Shown here: in pieces, positions 18,348 through 28,522 of the stretch | Numbering within the stretch: position 1 is the first letter of the stretch | Layout: every line of letters begins with the position of its first letter | NCBI GenBank assembly: GCA_945870425.1 | Contig: CAMBSD010000013.1 | Span: 28,772-92,771, forward strand | DNA: 64,000 nt | Direction: 5' to 3' | From: Chitinophaga pinensis | Lineage (GTDB): Bacteria > Bacteroidota > Bacteroidia > UKL13-3 | Made by a program: the position numbers and the translations under genes | Notes under the pieces: generated by a model | Seen by the model: only the letters and a program-made list of their open reading frames with translations | Told to the model about the DNA's origin: nothing | The model's database searches: none

Positions 18348-19829
18348 ATGTACAGAATTACTAATCACATAAGCATAGCCGAGATTAAAGACATCATCAA
18401 AAACAATAAAGAAATTAGTTTGAGCGATGATGCTAAGGCACGTATTGAGAAATGTAGAAATTACCTAGATGCCAAACTAGCTGACAACGACAAGCCAATT
18501 TATGGCATCAACACAGGTTTTGGAAGTTTACATAGTACCAAAATAAGTAATGATAATTTGGAGCAATTGCAAGAAAACCTATTGCTAAGTCATGCATGCG
18601 GTACAGGGGATTTGGTGCCACACGAAATTGTGAAATTGATGCTTTTGTTAAAAGTGCAATCCTTGTCTTATGGGCATTCGGCTGCGCAATTAGCTACTGT
18701 TGAGCGATTGATTTATTTCTTCAATAACAACATCCTTCCAGTAGTGTATGAATTGGGCTCATTGGGTGCTAGTGGCGATTTGGCGCCTTTGGCTCATTTG
18801 AGTTTGCCATTGATTGGCGAGGGAAAAGTGTGGGTGAAAGAAAATTCGAAATTTGAGATACGAAAAGCGAAATTGGTTTTAGATGAGCATAATTTACAAC
18901 CAATTAAACTGAAATCTAAAGAAGGCCTTGCCTTGATAAATGGTACGCAGTTTATGAGTGCTTATGGTGTTCAGTGTTTATTGAAAACCGAAAAGCTTTC
19001 TGCTATGGCTGATACCATTGCCTGTGTTTCGATGGATGCTTTTGATTGTAGGATGGAGCCATTCAACCATTTGCTGCATGATGTCCGTCCACATAAAGGG
19101 CAAATTGAAACAGCCAAGAATGTGTTAGCCATAATAGAGGGCAGCGAGATAGCCAAACAACCAAAGGTGCAGGTGCAAGACCAATATGCTTTTAGGTGCA
19201 TTCCTCAAGTTCATGGTGCAAGCAAAGATGCCTTTGAACATATACATAAAATATTTACAACAGAGATTAATTCTGTAACAGATAATCCAAATGTTTTTGC
19301 TGATGAAGATTTGATTTTGTCGGGTGGGAATTTTCATGGACAAACATTGGCCATTCATTTAGATTTCTTGGCAATAGCCTTGGCTGAATTAGGCAGTATT
19401 TCTGAGCGAAGGACTTATCAGTTGATATCAGGACAAAGAAACTTACCTGCCTTTTTGGTAAGCAATCCGGGATTGAATTCAGGTATGATGATCCCGCAAT
19501 ACACAGCAGCCAGTATTGTGAGTCAAAACAAACAACTATGTACCCCTGCCTCTGTTGATTCTATTGTGAGTAGCAATGGACAAGAAGACCATGTGAGCAT
19601 GGGTGCCAATGCAGCTACCAAATGCTTTAGGGTGGTTAAAAACCTTGAGCGTATATTGGCTATTGAATTGCTAAATGCAGCGCAAGCACTGGAGTTTAGA
19701 AGACCATTAAAAAGCTCTGCTACCATTGAAGCTTTTGTAGCCGAGTACCGCAAACAAGTAAGCTTTGTAAGCCAAGACAGATTACTTCATGATGATATTG
19801 AAAAGAGTGTTGAGTTTTTGACGATGTAA
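18348..19829 (+). CDS. hutH: Histidine ammonia-lyase
   Basis: 493 aa. The autocatalytic MIO cofactor triad Ala-Ser-Gly is at residues 141-143 in GSLGASGDLAPLAH. Further HAL/PAL signatures are YGINTGFG, NGTQFMSAYG, DNPNVFADED and SSNGQEDHVSMG. It removes ammonia from histidine to give urocanate. No hutU, hutI or hutG lies nearby, so it is either an isolated part of the histidine degradation route or a related aromatic amino-acid lyase. The substrate-determining residues were not compared. It follows hisS in the same direction, with a micro-repeat in the gap. Confidence 0.88.
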   Translation: MYRITNHISIAEIKDIIKNNKEISLSDDAKARIEKCRNYLDAKLADNDKPIYGINTGFGSLHSTKISNDNLEQLQENLLLSHACGTGDLVPHEIVKLMLLLKVQSLSYGHSAAQLATVERLIYFFNNNILPVVYELGSLGASGDLAPLAHLSLPLIGEGKVWVKENSKFEIRKAKLVLDEHNLQPIKLKSKEGLALINGTQFMSAYGVQCLLKTEKLSAMADTIACVSMDAFDCRMEPFNHLLHDVRPHKGQIETAKNVLAIIEGSEIAKQPKVQVQDQYAFRCIPQVHGASKDAFEHIHKIFTTEINSVTDNPNVFADEDLILSGGNFHGQTLAIHLDFLAIALAELGSISERRTYQLISGQRNLPAFLVSNPGLNSGMMIPQYTAASIVSQNKQLCTPASVDSIVSSNGQEDHVSMGANAATKCFRVVKNLERILAIELLNAAQALEFRRPLKSSATIEAFVAEYRKQVSFVSQDRLLHDDIEKSVEFLTM

Positions 19830-20030
19830 TAAATTTAGATATTTTAATAACATAGAAATACTTAATGCTGAAGTTATATGTTTTCAACTGACAATAAATT
19901 GTCGGAGAGGTATTTTTAATAGCAATTAAATAAACCAATAGTATTTATTCGCTTTCCAGCAATTTGAAAATAAAAGTATCAGAATAAAAAAGTACTGATA
20001 GTATTGAAGTCAGATGTTTCCGCCAAACTA

Positions 20031-20038
20031 TATATTTG
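20031..20038 (+). promoter_or_regulatory. Putative -7 box before the 159-aa hypothetical gene
   Basis: TATATTTG matches the TAnnTTTG consensus exactly; no well-spaced TTTG upstream element is visible. It lies 68 bp before the ATG at 20106, in the 276-bp gap after hutH, in which I see no other feature. Confidence 0.4.
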
Positions 20039-20105
20039 TATTAAGTAAGTCATGACAATAAGAAAAGAGCCATAACTATATTTTTAAATTTAAAATTTCA
20101 ATACC

Positions 20106-20585
20106 ATGGATTTTAATGATGATGATTTCGATGATTTATCTGAGGAAGAAAAACGAGAGATAGAAAACGAAATGCAAGAGCAGGAAAATAAAACCAAGAA
20201 CCATCCTTTGTTTAAAAAAGCCAAGGAAATATGTTCACTTGTGACGGCCATAGTTGAAAGCCTTCCTGAAGAAGGAAAAGACATGTATGAAAGCACTTTG
20301 TTAGAATCAGCATACATCCTAGTTCCCAAATTGGCAGGTGCCATAGGTAGCGAATCGTGGCTTATCTGCATGAGCAATGCTGCAATCATTCGTTATCATG
20401 CCGACTACCTACTTACATCCACTTCGGGGTTGAGATATTTTACCAATGCAGAAAAGGATTATGTGGCACTTATGCGAAAGGAAATGCTGGAGTTTCAAAA
20501 ACTTTTTAAGGAATGGATACTTGAGTGTAATAAGTTGGATAGAGAAGATTATGAAGATGAATGGGGTTTGTTTTTAAGGCAATAG
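20106..20585 (+). CDS. Conserved Bacteroidota hypothetical protein
   Basis: 159 aa, soluble, acidic at both ends. The first 35 residues are almost all Asp, Glu and Lys (MDFNDDDFDDLSEEEKREI), followed by predicted helices and a conserved-looking HPLFKKAKEI and GLRYFTNAEKDYVALMRKEM. It ends DEWGLFLRQ. I recall similar proteins of the same length and layout across Bacteroidota, always without function. It stands alone, convergent with the desaturase gene. Confidence 0.75.
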   Translation: MDFNDDDFDDLSEEEKREIENEMQEQENKTKNHPLFKKAKEICSLVTAIVESLPEEGKDMYESTLLESAYILVPKLAGAIGSESWLICMSNAAIIRYHADYLLTSTSGLRYFTNAEKDYVALMRKEMLEFQKLFKEWILECNKLDREDYEDEWGLFLRQ

Positions 20586-20634
20586 TAAATAGCTTTTTTG
20601 CCTTTTGCATAAATCGCCTTTGAGGACAATTTAA

Positions 20635-21369
20635 TTAAGCATTCACCCTTGCAAGCTTAATAATGCCCACAAAGTCTAAAACTTTAATCACAGGGTAAAC
20701 AGGGTCTATTTCCCACCATTTAGCTGCAAAGTTTGGTTTAGAACCTGCATGGTGGTGGTTGTTTTGGAACAATTCGCCCAACATCAAAAAATCAAATATC
20801 AAGGTGTTTTTTGAATGGTCTTTTTCTTCGAAATTTCTATAACCATATTTATGTCCAGCCCAATTAACAATAGCACCATGCAAGGGTCCCATTAAGAAAT
20901 GAATAGGAAGCAATAAGTATTCCCACCAATAATCAGCAAAGAAATAATAAAACACCACATAGCTTATTCCGAAAAGTATACGGGTGATATAAGAATCCGC
21001 AATTTTATCAATAGCAGGATATACTGGGAAATTACGATCAAACTTGTCCTCTACTTGAATGGTGCCTTTATGAACGCCATTATAAACCTCACGCGTATGC
21101 ATCATCATGGTAAATACCTCTTTGAAGAAATGGGGTGTATGGGGGTCCTTTTCTGTGTCACTATAAGCATGGTGCATACGATGAAGAATGGCATAGGCCC
21201 TAGCATTTAAGTAGCTACTACCTTGGGTTACCCATGCGAAAATATAAAAGAATTTTTCCCAGCCTTTGCTCATGGTAAACATTTTATGAGCTGCATAACG
21301 ATGTAGATAAAACGTTTGACCGAAAAGTGATAAATACCAATGACAAACAAAGAAAATGAATATGGCCAT
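20635..21369 (-). CDS. Acyl-CoA / acyl-lipid delta-9-type desaturase
   Basis: 244 aa, integral membrane. The three histidine clusters that bind the di-iron centre are HRYAAH (residues 23-28), HRMHH (63-67) and NNHHH (near 203). The order and spacing match the stearoyl-CoA desaturase/DesC family, with four helices between them. It introduces a double bond into membrane acyl chains using oxygen and an electron donor. At 244 aa it is on the short side and the N-terminus begins directly in the first helix. Monocistronic, with a leader of about 300 bp shared with the divergent gcvP gene. Confidence 0.88.
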   Translation of the reverse strand: MAIFIFFVCHWYLSLFGQTFYLHRYAAHKMFTMSKGWEKFFYIFAWVTQGSSYLNARAYAILHRMHHAYSDTEKDPHTPHFFKEVFTMMMHTREVYNGVHKGTIQVEDKFDRNFPVYPAIDKIADSYITRILFGISYVVFYYFFADYWWEYLLLPIHFLMGPLHGAIVNWAGHKYGYRNFEEKDHSKNTLIFDFLMLGELFQNNHHHAGSKPNFAAKWWEIDPVYPVIKVLDFVGIIKLARVNA

Positions 21370-21665
21370 GAATAATAATTAGTTGTCAAATGTAAAGCCA
21401 AGCTGCAAACAATAAAATGAAAATTATCATTTTTCAATTTTTAGACTTTTTTAATTAAAGTGGTATTTAATGCTTCCCCTCTCTAACTGTCTGTTTTCCA
21501 TATTTTATAATTAGAGGACAAAACATAATTTGAGTCTGGCTGTTTAACTATACAATTATTTTTCTTTTCTTTTTTTAGCCTGCAATTTCTGATTTCTCTC
21601 TACTTTTTTTAGCTCTAAGAAATCCTAAATTGCACAAATTTTGTAAACCAATAGTACTAAGATAT

Positions 21666-24533
21666 ATGCAAATCAACCCTAATCACAAAGACGAGTTTGT
21701 TTACCGCCACAATTCATCTATGAAACATGATACAAAAGCCATGTTAGATGTCGTTGGTGTTGCCTCAGTTGATCAATTGATTGATGAAACCATTCCTGCT
21801 CACATTCGTTTGAAGCAACGCATGAGTTTGCCAGAACCTATGACGGAGGTGGAATTGTTGGCCATGTTAAGCGAAGTAGCCTCTAAAAATAAAATCTATA
21901 AAAATTTTATTGGACAAGGCTATTATGGAACAAATACCCCGTTGGTTGTTTTACGTAATATATTCGAAAATCCAGGTTGGTACACTGCTTATACCCCATA
22001 CCAAGCAGAGATTGCACAAGGCCGCTTAGAGGCTTTGTTGAATTACCAAACCATGATTATTGACTTAACAGGCATGGAAATAGCCAATGCCAGTTTACTT
22101 GACGAAGGAACGGCTGCCGCTGAAGCCATGCATATGTTATACGCTGAAGCTAAGAATGATAAAGCTACAAAATTCTTTGTTTCAGAATTATGTTTCCCTC
22201 AAACAATTGACGTGTTAAAAACCCGTACAGAGCCAATTGGTGTAGAATTGATAGTAGGTGATCATTATACTGTAAATTTAGATGATACCTATTTTGGTGC
22301 ATTGATTCAATACCCAGCTAAAAATGGTGAGGTAATAGATTATAGCGAATTTATGGCAAAAGCTATCGAGAACAATGTTCTAGTGGCTGTAGCTGCTGAT
22401 TTGTTGTCATTAACCCTTTTAACACCTCCGGGTGAATGGGGTGCTGATGCCGTTGTAGGTTCAGCACAACGCTTTGGTGTGCCAATGGGATATGGTGGAC
22501 CGCATGCGGGTTATTTTGCTACTAAAGATGTTTTCAAACGCCAAATGCCCGGTCGTTTGATTGGTATTTCTGTGGATAGCCAAGGAAACACTGCATTGCG
22601 TATGGCATTGCAAACCCGTGAGCAACATATTAAACGCGAAAAAGCAACTTCAAATATTTGTACTGCCCAAGTTTTACTTTCTATCATGGCAAGCATGTTT
22701 GGTGTTTACCATGGCCCTGCAGGTTTAAAAGGCATAGCTTCGCGTATCCATGGTTCAACAAAAAATCTTGCTGATTCATTAACAGCAGCGGGTTTAAAAG
22801 TAACTAGCAAAAATTTCTTTGATACCATTACGGTTGAAGTGACAGATGCCAATTCATTGATTGCAGCATGTGAGAAAGCTGAAATCAATATCAATAAATT
22901 AAATGCTACGCATATTAGTATTTCGATAGACGAAACGCACACCCTTGCTGATTTAAATAAATTGGCTTCTATCATCAGTGGCAAAGCGGCCAATGTTCAT
23001 TTGTCTTCATTCACATCTAATTGGCCTAATAGCCTTCAACGTAAGAGTTCATACATGACACATCCTGTGTTTAATTCACACCACAGTGAGCATGAAATGT
23101 TGCGTTATATCAAATCGTTAGAAGCAAAAGATTTATCTCTTTGTCAATCAATGATTGCATTGGGTTCATGTACCATGAAACTAAATGCCACTGCTGAAAT
23201 GATTCCTGTGACCATGCCTGGATTTGGCCAATTACACCCATTTATTCCTCGTAACCAAGCAGTAGGATATACCCAAATATTTAATGAATTGTCAGATTAC
23301 CTTCAACAAATTACTGGTTTTGCTGGTATGAGTTTACAGCCCAATTCAGGTGCATCTGGCGAATATGCTGGCTTAATGGTGATTAGAGAATATCTTAAAT
23401 CAAAAGGTGAAGGATATCGTAACATTGCCTTGATTCCATCATCCGCGCATGGCACCAACCCTGCAAGCGCTGCTATGGCTGGTATGAAAGTAGTAGTAAC
23501 CAAAACACTTGAGAATGGTTATGTGGATATAGATGATTTGAGAGCAAAAGCTGAAGAACATAAAGATAATTTAGCTTGCTTGATGATTACCTATCCTTCA
23601 ACCTACGGAATCTTCGAAGAGCGCATAACTGAAGTGTGTGAATTGATTCATCAAAACGGTGGTCAGGTGTATATGGATGGCGCAAATATGAATGCCCAGG
23701 TAGGTCTAACAAGCCCAGCCAATATTGGTGCAGATGTGTGTCATTTAAACTTACACAAAACATTCTGTATTCCTCACGGTGGTGGTGGACCTGGCATGGG
23801 ACCTATTGGTGTAGCTAAACACTTAGTTCCTTTCTTACCCGGTCACTCTGTAGTGGATATGCAAGGTGGCGATAAATCAATGAGCGCTGTTAGTGCTGCT
23901 CCTTGGGGTAGCGCATCTATTCTCTTGATATCATATGCCTACATCCGCATGATGGGTACTGAAGGCTTGGAAGATGCTACTAAATATGCAATTCTAAATG
24001 CTAACTATATCAAAGCTCGATTAGAGAAACACTACCAGATACTTTACGTAGGAAGTAAAGGTCGTTGTGCTCACGAAATGATTTTGGATACACGTGTGTT
24101 CAAAGGAGCAACAGGGGTAGAGGCTGAAGATATTGCAAAACGTTTGATGGACTATGGCTTCCATGCACCGACTATGAGTTTTCCTGTTGCAGGTACTATT
24201 ATGATAGAGCCAACTGAAAGTGAGCCAAAATCGGAATTAGATCGTTTCTGCGATGCCATGATAGCTATTAGAAATGAAGTAATGTCTATTGAAAATGGCA
24301 CTTCAGATAAGGCAGACAATGTGTTGAAAAATGCACCTCATACAGCAAGTGTAGTCACAGCTGATAATTGGTCGCATGCCTACAGCCGTCAAGAGGCTGC
24401 TTTTCCATTACCTTATGTAAGAGCTAATAAATTTTGGCCTACTGTAGGTCGAGTGAACAATACATATGGAGATAGAAACTTGATTTGCTCGTGTCTTCCT
24501 ATTGAAGCCTATGCAGAACAAGCAAGCAACTAA
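21666..24533 (+). CDS. gcvP: Glycine dehydrogenase (decarboxylating), P-protein
   Basis: 955 aa from the ATG at 21666, giving the usual opening ([12 protein letters not shown]); the upstream TTG adds only unconserved residues. This is the homodimeric long form with the N- and C-terminal halves fused. The PLP lysine is K698 in [30 protein letters not shown] and [13 protein letters not shown] are further conserved blocks. It decarboxylates glycine and passes the aminomethyl group to the H-protein lipoyl arm; gcvH and gcvT are not in this window. A strong terminator follows. Confidence 0.96.
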   Translation: MQINPNHKDEFVYRHNSSMKHDTKAMLDVVGVASVDQLIDETIPAHIRLKQRMSLPEPMTEVELLAMLSEVASKNKIYKNFIGQGYYGTNTPLVVLRNIFENPGWYTAYTPYQAEIAQGRLEALLNYQTMIIDLTGMEIANASLLDEGTAAAEAMHMLYAEAKNDKATKFFVSELCFPQTIDVLKTRTEPIGVELIVGDHYTVNLDDTYFGALIQYPAKNGEVIDYSEFMAKAIENNVLVAVAADLLSLTLLTPPGEWGADAVVGSAQRFGVPMGYGGPHAGYFATKDVFKRQMPGRLIGISVDSQGNTALRMALQTREQHIKREKATSNICTAQVLLSIMASMFGVYHGPAGLKGIASRIHGSTKNLADSLTAAGLKVTSKNFFDTITVEVTDANSLIAACEKAEININKLNATHISISIDETHTLADLNKLASIISGKAANVHLSSFTSNWPNSLQRKSSYMTHPVFNSHHSEHEMLRYIKSLEAKDLSLCQSMIALGSCTMKLNATAEMIPVTMPGFGQLHPFIPRNQAVGYTQIFNELSDYLQQITGFAGMSLQPNSGASGEYAGLMVIREYLKSKGEGYRNIALIPSSAHGTNPASAAMAGMKVVVTKTLENGYVDIDDLRAKAEEHKDNLACLMITYPSTYGIFEERITEVCELIHQNGGQVYMDGANMNAQVGLTSPANIGADVCHLNLHKTFCIPHGGGGPGMGPIGVAKHLVPFLPGHSVVDMQGGDKSMSAVSAAPWGSASILLISYAYIRMMGTEGLEDATKYAILNANYIKARLEKHYQILYVGSKGRCAHEMILDTRVFKGATGVEAEDIAKRLMDYGFHAPTMSFPVAGTIMIEPTESEPKSELDRFCDAMIAIRNEVMSIENGTSDKADNVLKNAPHTASVVTADNWSHAYSRQEAAFPLPYVRANKFWPTVGRVNNTYGDRNLICSCLPIEAYAEQASN

Positions 24534-24553
24534 TTTTACTTTTTATAGTATCG

Positions 24554-24581
24554 AAAAGCCAAGCTTATGCTTGGCTTTTTT
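24554..24581 (+). terminator. Rho-independent terminator of gcvP
   Basis: AAAAGCCAAGC and GCTTGGCTTTT flank the loop TTAT and are followed by T residues, 20 bp after the gcvP stop. Confidence 0.9.
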
Positions 24582-24594
24582 ATTTGAAAATTAG

Positions 24595-27500
24595 CTATCT
24601 AATCACAACTTGCTTAATCAACTCTTCCGAGTCTGAATGTATTTTCAACACATACATGCCTGCACTCAAATTGGTGTTAAGCGAAATCTCATTTTCACCC
24701 ATCGAAAGTTCATGGGCATTGCTCCAAACCTCTTGTCCTAGCATATTGTATAAGCTGATAATTGATGACGACTTTCTGTTGCTTTCTAATTTTATGATGA
24801 AATCGCCATTGTTGGGATTTGGGTATATGAAAAAGTTGTTTGCCATTTCAAGTTTATCAATTCCTGAATTACTTGTGATGGTAACATCAAGTGATGTGGT
24901 ATCGATACAGAAATAGGTATTTGTTCCAATTACACTAACACTACCATTGCCTAATTTGTTCCATTTTACCTCGACTTCGCTCGTTCCTTGGCCACTAATA
25001 ATAACCCCATTAATTACACTCCATACATAACTGATATTTGCTAATTGGGTCAATGAATAAGAATAAATACTATTTGTTTTTAGATTAACTCTTTGACCGG
25101 CAATGTTTGCAACAACAGGCAGTGGATTAATGGTAACAGGTTTAGTAGTAAAATTATCACCTATAACTACACCAGATGAAAAGGATATGTTTGTTAAGTC
25201 GATAGGTGATACGGTGATTACTTTATTATTGGCTTTACAGGGTAAGTCAATTGTAATGAAAAGATAGTATTTACCCGTATCTAAATTTTTGTTCAGTCCT
25301 TGAAAGCTAATCAAACCAGGATCAATATCTAAAGTTTTTGTTCCTAATAATATGGGTGTAGCATTAGTAAAAACAGGATTGGTATGATACCATAGTTTGA
25401 TGTTGTTTAAATCTTCAGTTTGGTATGTACCAATTGTAGAAAAGTTGACAGCTTTTAAATTGGTAGAAACTCTCTGTACATATAATTTGATTTTATAAAT
25501 AATTATGTTGCTTGCCCCTTTAGAAGGAATATTTTGTTGAGGATCAGAATTAGATAAAAGTATGAGTGGGATATTGCTTTGAACTTGAACTGAAATTTCG
25601 CTTGAATCACTGCATGACTGAGTATTATAGGCAATTACTTTTAATTTCCCCAGACCTGATTTTGTCCACATCACAACCACACTGTTGGTTCCTTGTCCTG
25701 AATTGATTAATCCATTTTCAACACTCCAAACATAACTCACATTATTTTTTTTACTAACTTGATATATATAACTTACACTGTCAATAACAGAGGTAAACTC
25801 TCCTTTGATGCTATCAACCAATGTGTCAGATCCAATATTTAATATACTTCTATTATTGTTTATAAACATACTTTTACCTATATTTGTTAAAAAGAAAAGG
25901 TCATTCTGTAAAATTGAATCAATAATAAGTATGCTGTTTTTTGCTAAACAATTAATATCAGCAGTAATAAAGAAATAATGTTTGCCTACATCCAGATTTT
26001 TACTTGCAAAACTAATATTTTGAAGTGCATCAATTAGGTTGTTGGTTTTTGTTGCCAAAAGTATCGGAATACCAGTCGAAAAAGAGGAGTTGTTATGATA
26101 CCAAATTTTGAAGTTTCGAATATCATTAATGGAATGATTACCCAGGGTTCGGAATTGTATGCCGTTAATATCAATTGGTTTGCATAAAATATTGAAATCT
26201 AATCGGTATAAAAGGACATTGTTCGTTCCTCTATTTGGCATGGTATCGGTTGCGCTTAAACCTGAAATAATATTACATGCAAGATTATCTGTAATATTTA
26301 CATTAAGTATTATTGTATCAATGCAAGAATGAGTACTATTAGATATTAATTGAATGGAACCTTGGATAAATTTACTCCATTCTACTACTATGTTATTTGT
26401 TCCTTGTCCTCTTAAAATGGTTCCATTCGTAACATTCCAATTATAGCTTGTGTTTGATTTGAAATCCACACGATAGGTATATGGTACATTATTTAAAATG
26501 TCTATAGATGGTCCAGAAATATCACCAATACTATGTTGAATTATTATGCTGCATGGTTTGAATGATTTAACCATTTGCTGTGTGGTGTTAAAAAAAATAT
26601 CCTCACACAATGTAATGATTGTTTTTTTTGCACTAGTACATAACACATCACTTGTTAGAAAAATATAATTGTACCCAAAATTAAAATTTTGATTTAATCC
26701 TGTAAATAAATGAATTCCGGTATCTAATCCCATTGTTTTATTTGCCAAAAGAATAGGGCTCCCAGTTGTTAAAAGAGAATCTGTGTTGAACCAAAGTTTT
26801 AGATTAGCTATATCAGCAGAACCAAAACTACCCAATAACTTAAAGCGTATGTTTTGAAGACTCAATCCGGATTCTTGACAAGAGATAGGGACTTTGATAC
26901 GATATAAAATCACATTGCTTGTGTTTGCCTGTGGTTTATTACTGGTTAAATCTAAATTACTAGCTTGTAATAAAGTTGTTGTATCGATATTTCCATTATA
27001 TATGGTTCCATTGGAACCAATAGCAAACTCATGATAGTTATATAAATCAATAAAGTTAAAAATACCTTGTGAAAAGGGATTTTGACCTAAAGCTTTTGAA
27101 CTACTTTTAACGAGCCATTTTCCTAATATGTTTTTACCTGCAATGTAGGAATTACTTCTTGTAAAGGAAGGCAGTTCATTTTCCATTTTCCATTCAAATT
27201 TCAAATTTAGTTTACTGCCTTTATTTTGTAATTCTATTATTTCCCAAGTTTTATTTACAACATTATTATTAATGATATTTCCAGATGAATCTGTGACACC
27301 TTTTTTTATGGACATAGCAAAGTCATTGTTGGTACAAATATTCTGCAGGTAAACTGGGTTAAAGTCATTAAATGTGCCAATGGGGAAGCTGATAATGCCG
27401 GATTTACCGTTGTTTCCTATATTTTTAATAATCAACTTTCCTACACTATCAATTACGACATAAGCCGAGTCATTTTCACCTTTGCTGATCCCATTAGTTT

Positions 27501-28515
27501 CAAGTACCAAATTATTCGCACCTAAAATGAATTTACCTTTTGTAAAACTTAATATTTCTGAAACATTTGCATTGGCTCCGAGATAAACATGAAAGGGGTT
27601 TTTATGAATTAAGTTTTTTGATACAATAGGACTTAGTGAGTATTGACTTCTTGCAGTACCAGGGATATCGTTTCCCTTGAATTGAATGCTTCCTTTGCTG
27701 GCATTAAGCAAACCTAAATTACTGAAATCAGCTCTGACGGCTAGTGTGTCGTTTCCATTCAAGATATGGGTGCTAGTTGGGAAAAGGTTATAACCCCGTA
27801 TATCAAGTTTGCCGATAAAGGTTCCGTTATAAATACTAACTTCATGGTATTTATCCAATACTGCGCTAATGTCTTCCCCTTTTTTTTGTGATTTGGTTAC
27901 CCATTGTATTCCATTCCAATATGAAGGAGTATAGCAGTATTTTTGATTTGCACCAGCAGCTGCATATATTCCAGTTGTGTAATAATTCACAACTTGTGTT
28001 TGACCCCCATTTAAAGGGTCTGAATAGTTAAATCCTGCCCCTAAGGGTGGTGCAAATTTCCAAGCAAAGTTAGGAGTTTGGGTAGTTGAAAAAGCAACAG
28101 AGTTGGTGAACCGATAGGTATATAATTTCACCCTAGATCCAGATTTTACTTGTGTGCTTAATCCTAAAGACCCAGAAGCAATAGTATTTCGCCACCATTC
28201 ATTGTTGGTACTTGTTTGAACATAATATTGAATGATTGTATTTTGTTGTAATGAAACCATTTCTGAAGATAATTGACTTATGGTAATAGTACCTCCATTT
28301 CTCCATAATGGATTTACAAAAAAAGCAATAGTTCCAGCCCTTAATTCGAAATTAAATGTATCAATATTGTATAAATAGACATCAAATTGGTATGTGTTAG
28401 GGGTGGTTAACTTTTCATTTTCCAATCTCCATTCAATCTTGGGAAGTTGAGCTTTAGCATATAAACAAAGTAGGTTGAATAATAATACAATCAATATGTA
28501 TTTGAGTGTTTTCAT
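24595..28515 (-). CDS. Modular T9SS-secreted protein, 1306 aa (3 modules)
   Basis: A signal peptide (LKYILIVLLFNLLCLYAKAQ) precedes a region of about 535 residues that starts KIEWRLENEKL and contains GNDIPGTARSQYSLSP. Three modules of about 235 residues follow, at about 535, 762 and 1001. Each module pairs a segment like NVILYRIKVPISC...LWFNTDS...LFTGLNQNF (resembling the N-terminal domain of BNR-repeat neuraminidases) with a PKD-like segment carrying the marker GQGTN and W-x-VTNG. The last about 75 residues (IYPNPNNGDFIIKLES, GMYVLKI) form a type A sorting domain. No catalytic domain is visible, so an adhesin or surface-scaffold role is inferred. Paralog of the adjacent gene, 7 bp away. Confidence 0.85.
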   Translation of the reverse strand: MKTLKYILIVLLFNLLCLYAKAQLPKIEWRLENEKLTTPNTYQFDVYLYNIDTFNFELRAGTIAFFVNPLWRNGGTITISQLSSEMVSLQQNTIIQYYVQTSTNNEWWRNTIASGSLGLSTQVKSGSRVKLYTYRFTNSVAFSTTQTPNFAWKFAPPLGAGFNYSDPLNGGQTQVVNYYTTGIYAAAGANQKYCYTPSYWNGIQWVTKSQKKGEDISAVLDKYHEVSIYNGTFIGKLDIRGYNLFPTSTHILNGNDTLAVRADFSNLGLLNASKGSIQFKGNDIPGTARSQYSLSPIVSKNLIHKNPFHVYLGANANVSEILSFTKGKFILGANNLVLETNGISKGENDSAYVVIDSVGKLIIKNIGNNGKSGIISFPIGTFNDFNPVYLQNICTNNDFAMSIKKGVTDSSGNIINNNVVNKTWEIIELQNKGSKLNLKFEWKMENELPSFTRSNSYIAGKNILGKWLVKSSSKALGQNPFSQGIFNFIDLYNYHEFAIGSNGTIYNGNIDTTTLLQASNLDLTSNKPQANTSNVILYRIKVPISCQESGLSLQNIRFKLLGSFGSADIANLKLWFNTDSLLTTGSPILLANKTMGLDTGIHLFTGLNQNFNFGYNYIFLTSDVLCTSAKKTIITLCEDIFFNTTQQMVKSFKPCSIIIQHSIGDISGPSIDILNNVPYTYRVDFKSNTSYNWNVTNGTILRGQGTNNIVVEWSKFIQGSIQLISNSTHSCIDTIILNVNITDNLACNIISGLSATDTMPNRGTNNVLLYRLDFNILCKPIDINGIQFRTLGNHSINDIRNFKIWYHNNSSFSTGIPILLATKTNNLIDALQNISFASKNLDVGKHYFFITADINCLAKNSILIIDSILQNDLFFLTNIGKSMFINNNRSILNIGSDTLVDSIKGEFTSVIDSVSYIYQVSKKNNVSYVWSVENGLINSGQGTNSVVVMWTKSGLGKLKVIAYNTQSCSDSSEISVQVQSNIPLILLSNSDPQQNIPSKGASNIIIYKIKLYVQRVSTNLKAVNFSTIGTYQTEDLNNIKLWYHTNPVFTNATPILLGTKTLDIDPGLISFQGLNKNLDTGKYYLFITIDLPCKANNKVITVSPIDLTNISFSSGVVIGDNFTTKPVTINPLPVVANIAGQRVNLKTNSIYSYSLTQLANISYVWSVINGVIISGQGTSEVEVKWNKLGNGSVSVIGTNTYFCIDTTSLDVTITSNSGIDKLEMANNFFIYPNPNNGDFIIKLESNRKSSSIISLYNMLGQEVWSNAHELSMGENEISLNTNLSAGMYVLKIHSDSEELIKQVVIR

Positions 28516-28522
28516 GAATTTA

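Noticed and set aside
22511..22993. Short frames antisense to gcvP
   Set aside because: Shadows of the P-protein coding sequence.
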